Under the pieces are notes generated by a model. It ran no database searches and was not told the DNA's origin. It saw only the letters and a program-made list of their open reading frames with translations. From contig DIKQ01000008.1 in NCBI GenBank assembly GCA_002424605.1, positions 40,393 through 70,725 of the forward strand: DNA of 30,333 nucleotides, written 5' to 3'. Both the position numbers and the translations under genes were made by a program. Every line of letters starts with the position of its first letter. The stretch's first letter is position 1. This document shows positions 7,528-15,100 of the stretch, in pieces. Source of the DNA: Cloacimonetes bacterium UBA5614 (GTDB lineage Bacteria > Cloacimonadota > Cloacimonadia > Cloacimonadales > Cloacimonadaceae).

Positions 7528-8454
7528 ATGAGAAAACTTGCTGTATTCATGCTCTTCCTGCTGCTGGCAATCCTGCTGAACAACAGTATCAATTATGCCA
7601 TCAGAAAGTATGGACTGAAGAGGATTTACTGCAACCAATACCCCTGTGAAAGGGTTGCCGAACTCAAAGTGAGGCCCAGATATGTCTTCGTGGGCAGCAG
7701 CACCACCCAGCATGGATTTGACACTGCAACTTTGCAGGAAGCTTTGGGAGCGGAGGAAGGTGAGATTATCCTGCTTGCCACCACTCCCAACAACCCGGAA
7801 ATCACTCTTCACCTGCTGGAGCAATATTCTCCGGGATTTGCCCCTGATGCGCTTGTTCTTTACGGACTGGACCCCTGGATATTGTCAGCCAGTTATTACA
7901 GGAATTTCAGCGCGCTGATGTCCGAGTGGAAGCCTAGGGAACGGCTGGCATACATCAAAAGCTCCGGTTATGATTACAACCGCAGTATGCATGCCATCAA
8001 CGGAGGATGTGTCGTCACAAACCTGCGGAACCTCTTAATGAAACGTAAGATGGCAGTTCACGAGTTCCAAACCAAACCGCTTGACCTCATCCTGCAAGAC
8101 GAGCATAAAACTATGCCGGTCAGGGATATCTTCGGTCTTGATTCATTCGGGTGGTCGGAACGGTTTCTGAGAAGCCTTGCCGGGATTGACGAATTGCTCA
8201 GCAATCAGAACCGGAAACTCGTGGTTTACACACCTGCCTACACAACCGGCTTTATCAGCGATTATGATGCGCTGGGAATCCATCACCAATACCAGACCTG
8301 CGTCAAAAACTCCCTGAAATACGGCTCTGTCCTCGCTGAGATGGCACCCGTGCCGGATTCACTTTATGCCGATATGGTGCACCCCGGTAACCCCGGAAAG
8401 AAAGCAAACACACAAAGGATTCTGGAGATTATCTCCCGATATCACCCCCGTTGA
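7528..8454 (+). CDS. Membrane-anchored SGNH-like protein (DltD/AlgJ-like acylation partner)
   Basis: This protein is 308 aa from the ATG at 7528, one base after the MBOAT stop. An upstream TTG inside the MBOAT gene gives a longer frame, but AGGATTTTGAG precedes the ATG and the ATG places MRKLAVFMLFLLLAILL as an N-terminal signal anchor. VFVGSSTTQHGFD carries an SGNH block-I-like GSS (Ser58), with Ser in place of the usual Asp of GDS. Near the C-terminus DMVHPGNPGKK supplies a block-V-like Asp282...His285 pair. Proteins of this kind sit beside MBOAT genes (DltD beside DltB, AlgJ/AlgX beside AlgI) and complete acyl transfer outside the membrane. The family call is from motif layout and context; overall similarity is otherwise faint. 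Confidence 0.72.
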   Translation: MRKLAVFMLFLLLAILLNNSINYAIRKYGLKRIYCNQYPCERVAELKVRPRYVFVGSSTTQHGFDTATLQEALGAEEGEIILLATTPNNPEITLHLLEQYSPGFAPDALVLYGLDPWILSASYYRNFSALMSEWKPRERLAYIKSSGYDYNRSMHAINGGCVVTNLRNLLMKRKMAVHEFQTKPLDLILQDEHKTMPVRDIFGLDSFGWSERFLRSLAGIDELLSNQNRKLVVYTPAYTTGFISDYDALGIHHQYQTCVKNSLKYGSVLAEMAPVPDSLYADMVHPGNPGKKANTQRILEIISRYHPR

Positions 8455-8476
8455 ACACCAGAAAGTAATCTTTCCC

Positions 8477-8505
8477 TTGACAGACAAACCTTTAGCAGTT
8501 ATCAG
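8477..8505 (+). promoter_or_regulatory. Candidate promoter for the deacetylase-like and glycosyltransferase genes
   Basis: TTGACA at 8477-8482 and TATCAG at 8500-8505 are separated by 17 bp. The -35 box is perfect and the -10 box matches four of six positions. It lies in the 84-base gap after the SGNH-like gene, so 8539 onward could be transcribed separately from the acylation cassette. A GGAAGGA ribosome binding site follows at 8521-8527. Confidence 0.5.
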
Positions 8506-8538
8506 GACTTCTTATTTCAGGGAAGGATAAGCGATTAC

Positions 8539-10218
8539 ATGATATCAGTCTTAGTTGATTATAAATTAGACAAATACAGCAGGGAAATCAAGTATGTTTT
8601 TGATTACATATTTGAAACCCTGGGGCTGAGTCACAGATTCATATCCAACCCTTCCAACCTTCGCCAATATGATATCCTCCTGCTGTACGGATTGATAGAG
8701 CCGACGCTGGAAGAGCTGGAAGCGCTTACCCGGCAATATATCACTATCTTCATCCAGTCCGACCCCAGACTTTATGACCCAAATGGATACAAACCCGACC
8801 AGTTGAGAAGGATTCTGCGCGAAGTAAAGCTGTTTACCATGACTCCCGTCATCTCCGAACGCAAGTTTGACTTCCCGGCGGAAAACTATACAGAGATTGA
8901 TATCCACGCCTGCAAGATAAATTTTGACCTTGCCGGCAATGTATTTTACCATCTGGCTGACCGTGAGGAATTCTGCGACAATACCAGAGACCACCGCCAA
9001 TGCCTGCCGGAGACTGCCAGCGCTTTCTACAACTGGAAAGACACCCCTTACATAGATAATTTCCTCTGGCTGCTGGATAACCTGATAAAGGAGCAAGCCA
9101 GGGCAAAGAACCAATACATCATCCAGAAACATTATTGGCCCAAAGCGCAGGACATGGCGGTCGCTCTGACCCACACGGTTGACGACTTGCAGAAATGGGA
9201 TTTCAACAGCATCGTATTTTCCACCCTGGATGACCTTGCCCTGCTCTTTACACTCAGGTGGCAAAACCTGTTCCGCAACATCTGGAGCAAGCTGAAATAT
9301 ATCTTTACCAATTATGAGATGTATTGGAATTTCCAGGAGTTCCTGACGCTGGAAAAGGAGCATAACCTGCCCTCCACCTGGTTTATAGCGGCAGAGTCCA
9401 CGGCGGAAATAGATTACTCCCTGGATGATGCCGACCTGCAGGACGAAATGAAATCCATCCTGCGGCAGAGCGACGAAATCGGCCTGCTGGTAACGGATGA
9501 CAAGCCGGTACGCGAAGAGCAGATCAGCAGAAAGCAGATAATGCTGCGGCAAATCCAGAAAGACAGACTCGGCATCAGGCAGCAGGGATTTAAGCTGAAC
9601 GAGAAGAACAGGGACCTGCACCAGAAACTTTCGCCCCTTTACGATTCCAGCCTTGCCTTTGTGGATTCCTTTGGTTTCCGCAATGGCGTGGTCTTCCCCT
9701 ATATGCCCTGGATTTCCTCACTGAAAAGCAACCATGTGGAGATTCCCGTCTGCTTCAAGGACCGTTTCCTGAAAATAGGCAGGTTCTCCTGCCTGGGATT
9801 TGACGATGCCAAGCAGGCTTTCAAAAAGACCTTCCAGGCTGTGCGTCGCAGGAGAGGCCTGTTCTGTCTGGACTTTACCGTCGCGGGTTACACCGACATC
9901 CCCTATTGCAGCAAGCTTTACACATATATCCTGGCGCTTGTGAAAGCGGAAAATGCCTATACATCAACGCTTCAGGAAATTGCCGGCTGGTGGGAAAAGC
10001 GCAGCAGAATCACCATTGACGAGAGCGAATTTGATTTCAGTATAAACTTTCCTGATGCGCTGGAGAGCTTTGTAATTCAGTACAACGGACTGAACAGCGT
10101 GCTTCAGGTAGAGGGCGCTGAATACAGGATAGATGGCAAAAACATCTATTTTTCCAATATACAGGCGCATTCAGTGGTCATGGTCCGTCTGGGCAATTCA
10201 CAGCAGGAAAAGCAGTAA
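8539..10218 (+). CDS. Polysaccharide-deacetylase-like protein with substituted catalytic motifs
   Basis: This 559-aa cytoplasmic-looking protein has no signal peptide. An N-terminal domain (about 1-190) of the kind seen before some carbohydrate-esterase-4-like domains (DUF7033-like) is followed by a NodB-like region. Recognisable landmarks are ALTHTVDD (209-216), LPSTWFIAAES (277-287), DEIGLLVTD (312-320), GIRQQGF (345-351), LYDSSLAF (367-374) and GFRNGVVFPYMPW (379-391). In active relatives the corresponding strings usually read LTHDVD, EIGLH and GxRQH. Here the catalytic Asp is Thr213, and the two His positions are Leu317 and Gln349. This suggests a non-catalytic or altered member. It begins the second part of the glycan locus and is followed 6 bases later by a glycosyltransferase. 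The N-terminal domain name is from memory and less certain. Confidence 0.72.
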   Translation: MISVLVDYKLDKYSREIKYVFDYIFETLGLSHRFISNPSNLRQYDILLLYGLIEPTLEELEALTRQYITIFIQSDPRLYDPNGYKPDQLRRILREVKLFTMTPVISERKFDFPAENYTEIDIHACKINFDLAGNVFYHLADREEFCDNTRDHRQCLPETASAFYNWKDTPYIDNFLWLLDNLIKEQARAKNQYIIQKHYWPKAQDMAVALTHTVDDLQKWDFNSIVFSTLDDLALLFTLRWQNLFRNIWSKLKYIFTNYEMYWNFQEFLTLEKEHNLPSTWFIAAESTAEIDYSLDDADLQDEMKSILRQSDEIGLLVTDDKPVREEQISRKQIMLRQIQKDRLGIRQQGFKLNEKNRDLHQKLSPLYDSSLAFVDSFGFRNGVVFPYMPWISSLKSNHVEIPVCFKDRFLKIGRFSCLGFDDAKQAFKKTFQAVRRRRGLFCLDFTVAGYTDIPYCSKLYTYILALVKAENAYTSTLQEIAGWWEKRSRITIDESEFDFSINFPDALESFVIQYNGLNSVLQVEGAEYRIDGKNIYFSNIQAHSVVMVRLGNSQQEKQ

Positions 10219-10224
10219 AGCATC

Positions 10225-11502
10225 ATGACGGGCATCAGGACCATCTGCATCATCTCAAACAGCCACAGCACCAATGATGTGCGGCTCTATCACAAGCTGG
10301 GCAAAAGCCTGTGCAGTCTTGCCCGGGTCTATGTCCTGGGAGCCAGGGGCGTGGGCAGCATGATGGAATCCTATTCAGATGAAAATGAAGCAGTCCGGAC
10401 AGGGCAGGCAGTAAACAAACCCACACGCATCATTGTTTCCGGGTTTACTCCAAACCTCCGTCTGGTAAGTCTTTACCGCCAGGCAAAAAAACTGAAACCG
10501 GATTTGGTAATCTGCATCGAACCCCTGACCATGCTGGTAGGCCTGCGTCTGCAGAAGAAGCTGGGCTGCAAGCTCTGCTATGACGTTCACGAATATTACA
10601 CTTCCGCCCACGGCGAGAAATATTCCTTCCCCTTCAATTACCTGTTCGGAGGCCTTTACTACCTGTTTGAGCACAGTCTGCAGGAAAAGATGGACCTTAC
10701 CATAGCCGTCAATGATGATATCTTCCGCCTGTTTAACCTCAAAACCCTGGCTGAAGAGAAAAAAGAGCAGGCAGAAGGCAGGTCTTTTGTGAACAGATAT
10801 CTGTCCCAGCGTTCCACCCTGGGAGTCCTGTGCCCCAATTACCCCACTTCCGACATCTGGCATGATGACCTTACCGACTGCGGTATCGGCAATCTGTTGC
10901 CCAATACGCAATTTGACACCATATACCTGGGCGGACTCACGGAAGAACGCGGCATCATAAAGCTTTTGCAGGCAATCAACATCCTTAACCGCAGACATAC
11001 CCGCTTCAAAGCCCTGTTTGTGGGCACCTTCCATTCCGAAGCTTTCAAGCAGAAGTTCTTTAATTACCTGATGGATTACAATCTCAATTCAGTAGTCTTC
11101 TGGCGCGATTCCGTCCCCCATGACAAGGTATGCTCCATCCTCCGCCAGGTAAAAATCGGCTTTTCTGTCCTGCATCCCCGTTACAAACGCTACAAAAAAG
11201 CCCTGCCCCTCAAGGTCCTGGAATACCTTTCCGCCGGACTTCCGGTCGTGGCTAACGATTTTCCCCAGTTACAGCAAATCATAGAGAAAAATCAGCTGGG
11301 CTATTGTGTCCCCTTCCACTCCACCGATATAGCGGAAGCGGTGGAAAAGCTGATGTCCATGACCGACGCCGAGAGAGAAGCAATGACCGCCAGATGCCGC
11401 AAAGCGGTGCAGGATAACTATATGTGGTCCACCGTGGAACCCCCCTTGCTGGAAGCTGTGTCTTATGTCCTGGACATTGGAACGGAACAGCCGGATGCCT
11501 GA
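10225..11502 (+). CDS. Glycosyltransferase family 4 (GT-B fold)
   Basis: This 425-aa enzyme has a GT-B plan. The N-terminal acceptor half starts CIISNSHSTNDVRLYHKLGK and includes CYDVHEYYTSAHGEKYSFPF and the ITIAVNDD-like segment TIAVNDDIFRL. The C-terminal nucleotide-sugar half contains TIYLGGLTEERGIIKLLQAI and LPLKVLEYLSAGLPVVANDF, the latter being the usual GT4 donor-binding region ending in a conserved Glu. It probably adds one sugar to a lipid-linked glycan on the cytoplasmic face. The gene starts 6 bases after the deacetylase-like gene and overlaps the next glycosyltransferase start by 8 bases, which indicates translational coupling. Sugar specificity cannot be read from sequence. Confidence 0.9.
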   Translation: MTGIRTICIISNSHSTNDVRLYHKLGKSLCSLARVYVLGARGVGSMMESYSDENEAVRTGQAVNKPTRIIVSGFTPNLRLVSLYRQAKKLKPDLVICIEPLTMLVGLRLQKKLGCKLCYDVHEYYTSAHGEKYSFPFNYLFGGLYYLFEHSLQEKMDLTIAVNDDIFRLFNLKTLAEEKKEQAEGRSFVNRYLSQRSTLGVLCPNYPTSDIWHDDLTDCGIGNLLPNTQFDTIYLGGLTEERGIIKLLQAINILNRRHTRFKALFVGTFHSEAFKQKFFNYLMDYNLNSVVFWRDSVPHDKVCSILRQVKIGFSVLHPRYKRYKKALPLKVLEYLSAGLPVVANDFPQLQQIIEKNQLGYCVPFHSTDIAEAVEKLMSMTDAEREAMTARCRKAVQDNYMWSTVEPPLLEAVSYVLDIGTEQPDA

Positions 11503-12787
11503 TAGCAAAGTCCGGCGCCTGCTGCTGTTTGCCTACTTTTATCCGCCTCTGGGCGGTCCTGCCGTTCAGAGACCCTGCAAGACCGTCAAATACCTGTCTG
11601 AATTTGGCTGGGAAACCGACGTCATCACGACCGGCGGCATCGTTTATCATTCCACGGATGAAACACTGCTGGATGAATGCCGTCACCACAGAGCTATCCG
11701 CACTGCCTCACTTGACCCCATGTATCTGCTGGAGCGCCTGAAAAAGCTGCTCCGGATTGATACCGGCAGGCTTTACTTCGGAACCGGCTCTGCCCGTAAG
11801 AGCCTGATTAAAAAGCTTTTCCCCATTGACGATAAAATCGGCTGGCTGCCTTTTGCCCTCAAAGCAGGCAGGCAGGCGTTGCTGACCAACCGCTATCATG
11901 CCGTGATGGTTACCTGCGGTCCCTTTTCCTCTGCCCTGACGGCGCGCCGAATCGCCCGGAAGGGCAAGCTGCCGCTTATCCTGGACTACCGCGACCACTG
12001 GACGCTCAACAACACCACAGACCAGCCTTCCGGATTTGCCTTCCGTTGCCTGCAAAAGCTGGAGCAAAGGCTCCTGCGGGACGCAGACCTCGTTCTCACT
12101 GCCACGGATTTTATGAAACAGGATTTGCTCCGGCGTTTCGGAGCGGAACTGGAACCCAAAATCCTGCCCTATTACAACGGCTGGGATGAGGCGGATTTCA
12201 GAAATATGCACAGGCAGCGCCAGGCGGACGGCAAACTCAGGATTTCCTACCTCGGCACCCTCTATGGAGACAGGTCTTTATCCTTTTTCCTCGGCGCTTT
12301 ACAGCAGTTCGGGACAGAGCATCCGCCAGCGGATTTTGAACTGCAAATGGTGGGCAATTTCTACCCCGAAACCCATCAGGAAGTGGAGAGCTGCGGACTG
12401 AAGGATAAGGTCACCTTTATCCCCCAGCAATCGCACGCCTCAGCCATTCAGATGATGCTGGACTCAGACATCCTGCTGCTGGTAATCGGCGATGCCAAAA
12501 ACAAATGGATTCTCACCGGCAAGCTGTTTGAATACCTGCGCAGCCAAAGACCCATCCTTGCCCTGACTGCCCCGGACAGCGAAGCAGCCGGCATTCTCCG
12601 TTCCTGCGGTCAAAACGCCATCTGCCCCATTGATGACATCCCTGCCATCAAGGATTGCCTTGCTAACCTGCAAGACGGGATTGCCAAAGGTAATACACTC
12701 TATAAAATCCCTGAGCAATATGAACGCAGCCTTCAGGTAAAAAACCTGCTTGACGCCATTACCGGGCTTGGAGTATTGTCTGATTGA
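11495..12787 (+). CDS. Glycosyltransferase family 4-like protein
   Basis: This protein is 430 aa from the ATG at 11495. A start 30 bases upstream (11465) is in frame but would overlap the preceding gene by 38 bases; the 11495 start overlaps by 8 and begins MPDSKVRRLLLFAYFYPPLGG, normal for this group. The N-terminal half has YPPLGGPAVQRPCKTVKYL and WETDVIT. The C-terminal half has ISYLGTLYGDRSLSFFLGAL, the FELQMVGNFYPE region and ILTGKLFEYLRSQRPILAL, where the KLFEYL Glu is the donor-contacting position. It resembles WcaI/capsular GT4 enzymes. It likely acts right after, or together with, the preceding glycosyltransferase. Donor and acceptor are unknown. Confidence 0.88.
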   Translation: MPDSKVRRLLLFAYFYPPLGGPAVQRPCKTVKYLSEFGWETDVITTGGIVYHSTDETLLDECRHHRAIRTASLDPMYLLERLKKLLRIDTGRLYFGTGSARKSLIKKLFPIDDKIGWLPFALKAGRQALLTNRYHAVMVTCGPFSSALTARRIARKGKLPLILDYRDHWTLNNTTDQPSGFAFRCLQKLEQRLLRDADLVLTATDFMKQDLLRRFGAELEPKILPYYNGWDEADFRNMHRQRQADGKLRISYLGTLYGDRSLSFFLGALQQFGTEHPPADFELQMVGNFYPETHQEVESCGLKDKVTFIPQQSHASAIQMMLDSDILLLVIGDAKNKWILTGKLFEYLRSQRPILALTAPDSEAAGILRSCGQNAICPIDDIPAIKDCLANLQDGIAKGNTLYKIPEQYERSLQVKNLLDAITGLGVLSD

Positions 12788-12862
12788 AAGTTTTCCTGCC
12801 TTCCGCAGTATGTTTTTTTTCTTTTCTTCCCTGCTTGCCTCGTGGGAACCACGTGGGGTTAG

Positions 12863-12906
12863 CCCAGGTGGACCCCAGGAGGACCCCAGGTGGATCCCGG
12901 GTGGAC
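12863..12906. repeat. 11-bp tandem repeat, four units, upstream of a glycosyltransferase gene
   Basis: Four contiguous 11-nt units can be read: CCCAGGTGGAC (12863-12873), CCCAGGAGGAC (12874-12884), CCCAGGTGGAT (12885-12895) and CCCGGGTGGAC (12896-12906). Each differs from the consensus by at most one base. The array ends 26 bases before the ATG of the next gene. The preceding bases hold a CGTGG-gaa-CCACG hairpin at 12841-12853 and a CCACGTGG palindrome. No coding frame uses the array convincingly. Confidence 0.9.
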
Positions 12907-12932
12907 AATATGAAACATAACGGAAAAAAGCC

Positions 12933-14051
12933 ATGAAAAAGAAGATATTGCACATTCAACTGCTGCCGCTGCTGTCCGGAGTGCAAAACGTGATGCTGCA
13001 CATCCTGCAGGGCCTGGACCCCGGTGAATTCGAGGTTTATGTCGCCTGCAAACCGGGCGGACCGCTCGAGGAAGAAATCCGGAAACGGGGATACACCTTT
13101 CTCCCCCTGCCGCTGTTTGTGCGGCCGGTCTCGGCATGGGACACAATCATCCTGGTCCAGCTATACTTTCTTTGCCGCAGACACAGGTTTGATATCGTGC
13201 ACACGCATTCATCCAAGCCGGGTCTGCTGGGCAGGCTGGCTGCCAGGCTTGCCGGCGTTCCGCTGGTCATCCATACCGGGCATGGCGCGCCCTTTCACCC
13301 CGGTCAGCCCTTGTGGCTGCAGCGCGCTTATATGCTGCTGGAAAAGCTGGGGGCATGTTTCTGCGACCGCATGGTATTCGTAAACCACTATCACCGCAAG
13401 TATTACACAGGGCACAAGCTGATTGCCCCCGCCAAAGCCGTCACCATCTACAACGCTTTGAATCCCGCTTTGCAGCAGGAGATTGAACAGCTTTCCGCAG
13501 ACAGGAAAACTCCCGTGGATATGGTCACCATCGGTTCGGTGCTGCGCTTTTCCGAACAGAAAAACGTGGTGATGACCGTAGCCGCAGCTATCAAAGTCTG
13601 CCGGGCGCGCAAGGATGTGACATTCAGCTTCATCGGCGACGGGGAACTGCTGGAGCTGTGCCGGAAGATGGTAAACACAAACTGTCTGCAGGACAGGATA
13701 TTGCTGCCCGGCTGGCATAACGACACCGCTGTGCAACTGGCGGGCTTTGACGTCTTTCTGCTCTACTCGGCTTACGAAGGGCTGCCGATGAGCATCATCG
13801 AGGCAATGTTTTCCGGCCTGCCTGTCATCGCCTCTGGCATCCCTGCCAATGCAGAACTGGTGGACGCTGACAATGGCTGGCTGGTTCCGGCCGGACGGCA
13901 GGATTTGCTGGAAGCTGCCCTGATGAAAATCATTGACGATAAAGTTTACTATGCTCAGAAAGGTTTATACAGCAGAAACAAGGCAAGGGAGCTATGTTCA
14001 TATGAGAAATTCCTCCGGGATTATCTTGGCTTATACAGGGGAGAGAGATAA
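12933..14051 (+). CDS. Glycosyltransferase family 4 (GT-B fold)
   Basis: This 372-aa enzyme begins MKKKILHIQLLPLLSGVQNVM, a typical GT4 nucleotide-fold start with a glycine loop. It continues with FDIVHTHSSKPGLLGRLAAR and IHTGHGAPFHP, which are shared with capsule and O-antigen glycosyltransferases such as the WbnK/EpsD-like group. The donor site is in FDVFLLYSAYEGLPMSIIEAM (E-x7-E motif) followed by FSGLPVIASGIPANAELV. GGAAAAAAG upstream serves as ribosome binding site. The stop overlaps the next start as TAATG, so it is translationally coupled to the WecA-like gene. The gap before it (12788-12932) breaks the otherwise tight gene packing, so this gene may have separate control. Confidence 0.92.
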   Translation: MKKKILHIQLLPLLSGVQNVMLHILQGLDPGEFEVYVACKPGGPLEEEIRKRGYTFLPLPLFVRPVSAWDTIILVQLYFLCRRHRFDIVHTHSSKPGLLGRLAARLAGVPLVIHTGHGAPFHPGQPLWLQRAYMLLEKLGACFCDRMVFVNHYHRKYYTGHKLIAPAKAVTIYNALNPALQQEIEQLSADRKTPVDMVTIGSVLRFSEQKNVVMTVAAAIKVCRARKDVTFSFIGDGELLELCRKMVNTNCLQDRILLPGWHNDTAVQLAGFDVFLLYSAYEGLPMSIIEAMFSGLPVIASGIPANAELVDADNGWLVPAGRQDLLEAALMKIIDDKVYYAQKGLYSRNKARELCSYEKFLRDYLGLYRGER

Positions 14052-15100
14052 TGCTTAACGCGTCCTTTTGGCAGTTTGCGGCAATCCTGGCAATTGCCTT
14101 TGTCTTCACCTGGCTGCTTGTGCCCCAGTCCATCCGCTTTTCACAGAAAAATAACATCATGGCAGCTCCAAACCTGCGCAGTATTCACACCATACCGGTG
14201 CCCACGGCAGGCGGACTCAGCTTTGGGCTGGTCATCATCCAGATGCAGATGACGCTGGGCTGGCTTAATATCAACAATGAATTTGGCATCAGTCTAATCA
14301 AGCTGGGCGCAATCAGCCTGCTGGTGCTGGCTCTGGGTCTGTTTGACGACAAGTATCACAGCCGGGTGCGTTACAAGCTGTTGGGGCAAATCCTGATAGC
14401 GTTGCTGATGTTTTATGCCGGCTACCGGGTCACTTACCTGACCAATCCCCTGGGCAGCCATTTCCAGCTGGGCTGGGTGTCTTTGCCGATAACAGTGCTC
14501 TGGTTTCTGATGACGATGAACGCCATCAACCTGATTGACGGCTCAGACGGGCTTGCGGCAGGCATCACCTGCATTGTCAGCATCGTGCTGGCAATATCCG
14601 GAATGCTGAGCCACAATCCGCTGGTGCTGGCGCTGACGGCAATCCTGCTGGGCACAAACCTGGCCTTCCTCAGGTACAACTTTTATCCGGCAAAAATCTT
14701 TATGGGCGATACAGGCAGTCTGCTGATAGGACTCAATATCGCCGCCATATCCACCGCCGGCAACACCACTTTCAAAGGCATCACCACGATGACCATGATG
14801 GTGCCGGTTATCGCGCTGGCCATCCCCTTCATCGACACAGTGCTGGCAATCTTCCGCAGGATTGGCAAAGGCAGCATCTTCCGCGCCGACAAGGCACACC
14901 TGCACCACTATCTGCTGAAACTGGGGCTTTCACAGACCACGATTGCCCTGATTACTTATTTTATCACCTGCCTGTTCGGTCTGGCAGCTATCGGCTTTTC
15001 CTTCAGCTCCAAGAAAGTCCTGTTCTCGCTGGTGGTTTTTCTGATGGCAGTCCTGATTATGCTGGCTTACTACATCATCCACAGGGGGCAGAAACAATGA
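14051..15100 (+). CDS. WecA/TagO/MraY-family polyprenyl-phosphate sugar-1-phosphate transferase
   Basis: This 349-aa polytopic protein has about ten hydrophobic helices. It should transfer a sugar-1-phosphate (commonly GlcNAc-1-P) from a UDP-sugar to undecaprenyl phosphate, which starts lipid-linked glycan assembly. Diagnostic motifs are RSIHTIPVPTAGGLSFG (43-59), the metal-binding LFDDK (Asp99-Asp100), NAINLIDGSDGLAAG (157-171), IFMGDTGSL (Asp220) and ADKAHLHHYLLKLG (279-292), where HLHH is the cytoplasmic His cluster of the WecA/TagO branch. The N-terminus and the His motif separate it from MraY. It overlaps both neighbours (TAATG at its start, ATGA at its end), so it is firmly part of the glycan operon. 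Confidence 0.93.
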   Translation: MLNASFWQFAAILAIAFVFTWLLVPQSIRFSQKNNIMAAPNLRSIHTIPVPTAGGLSFGLVIIQMQMTLGWLNINNEFGISLIKLGAISLLVLALGLFDDKYHSRVRYKLLGQILIALLMFYAGYRVTYLTNPLGSHFQLGWVSLPITVLWFLMTMNAINLIDGSDGLAAGITCIVSIVLAISGMLSHNPLVLALTAILLGTNLAFLRYNFYPAKIFMGDTGSLLIGLNIAAISTAGNTTFKGITTMTMMVPVIALAIPFIDTVLAIFRRIGKGSIFRADKAHLHHYLLKLGLSQTTIALITYFITCLFGLAAIGFSFSSKKVLFSLVVFLMAVLIMLAYYIIHRGQKQ

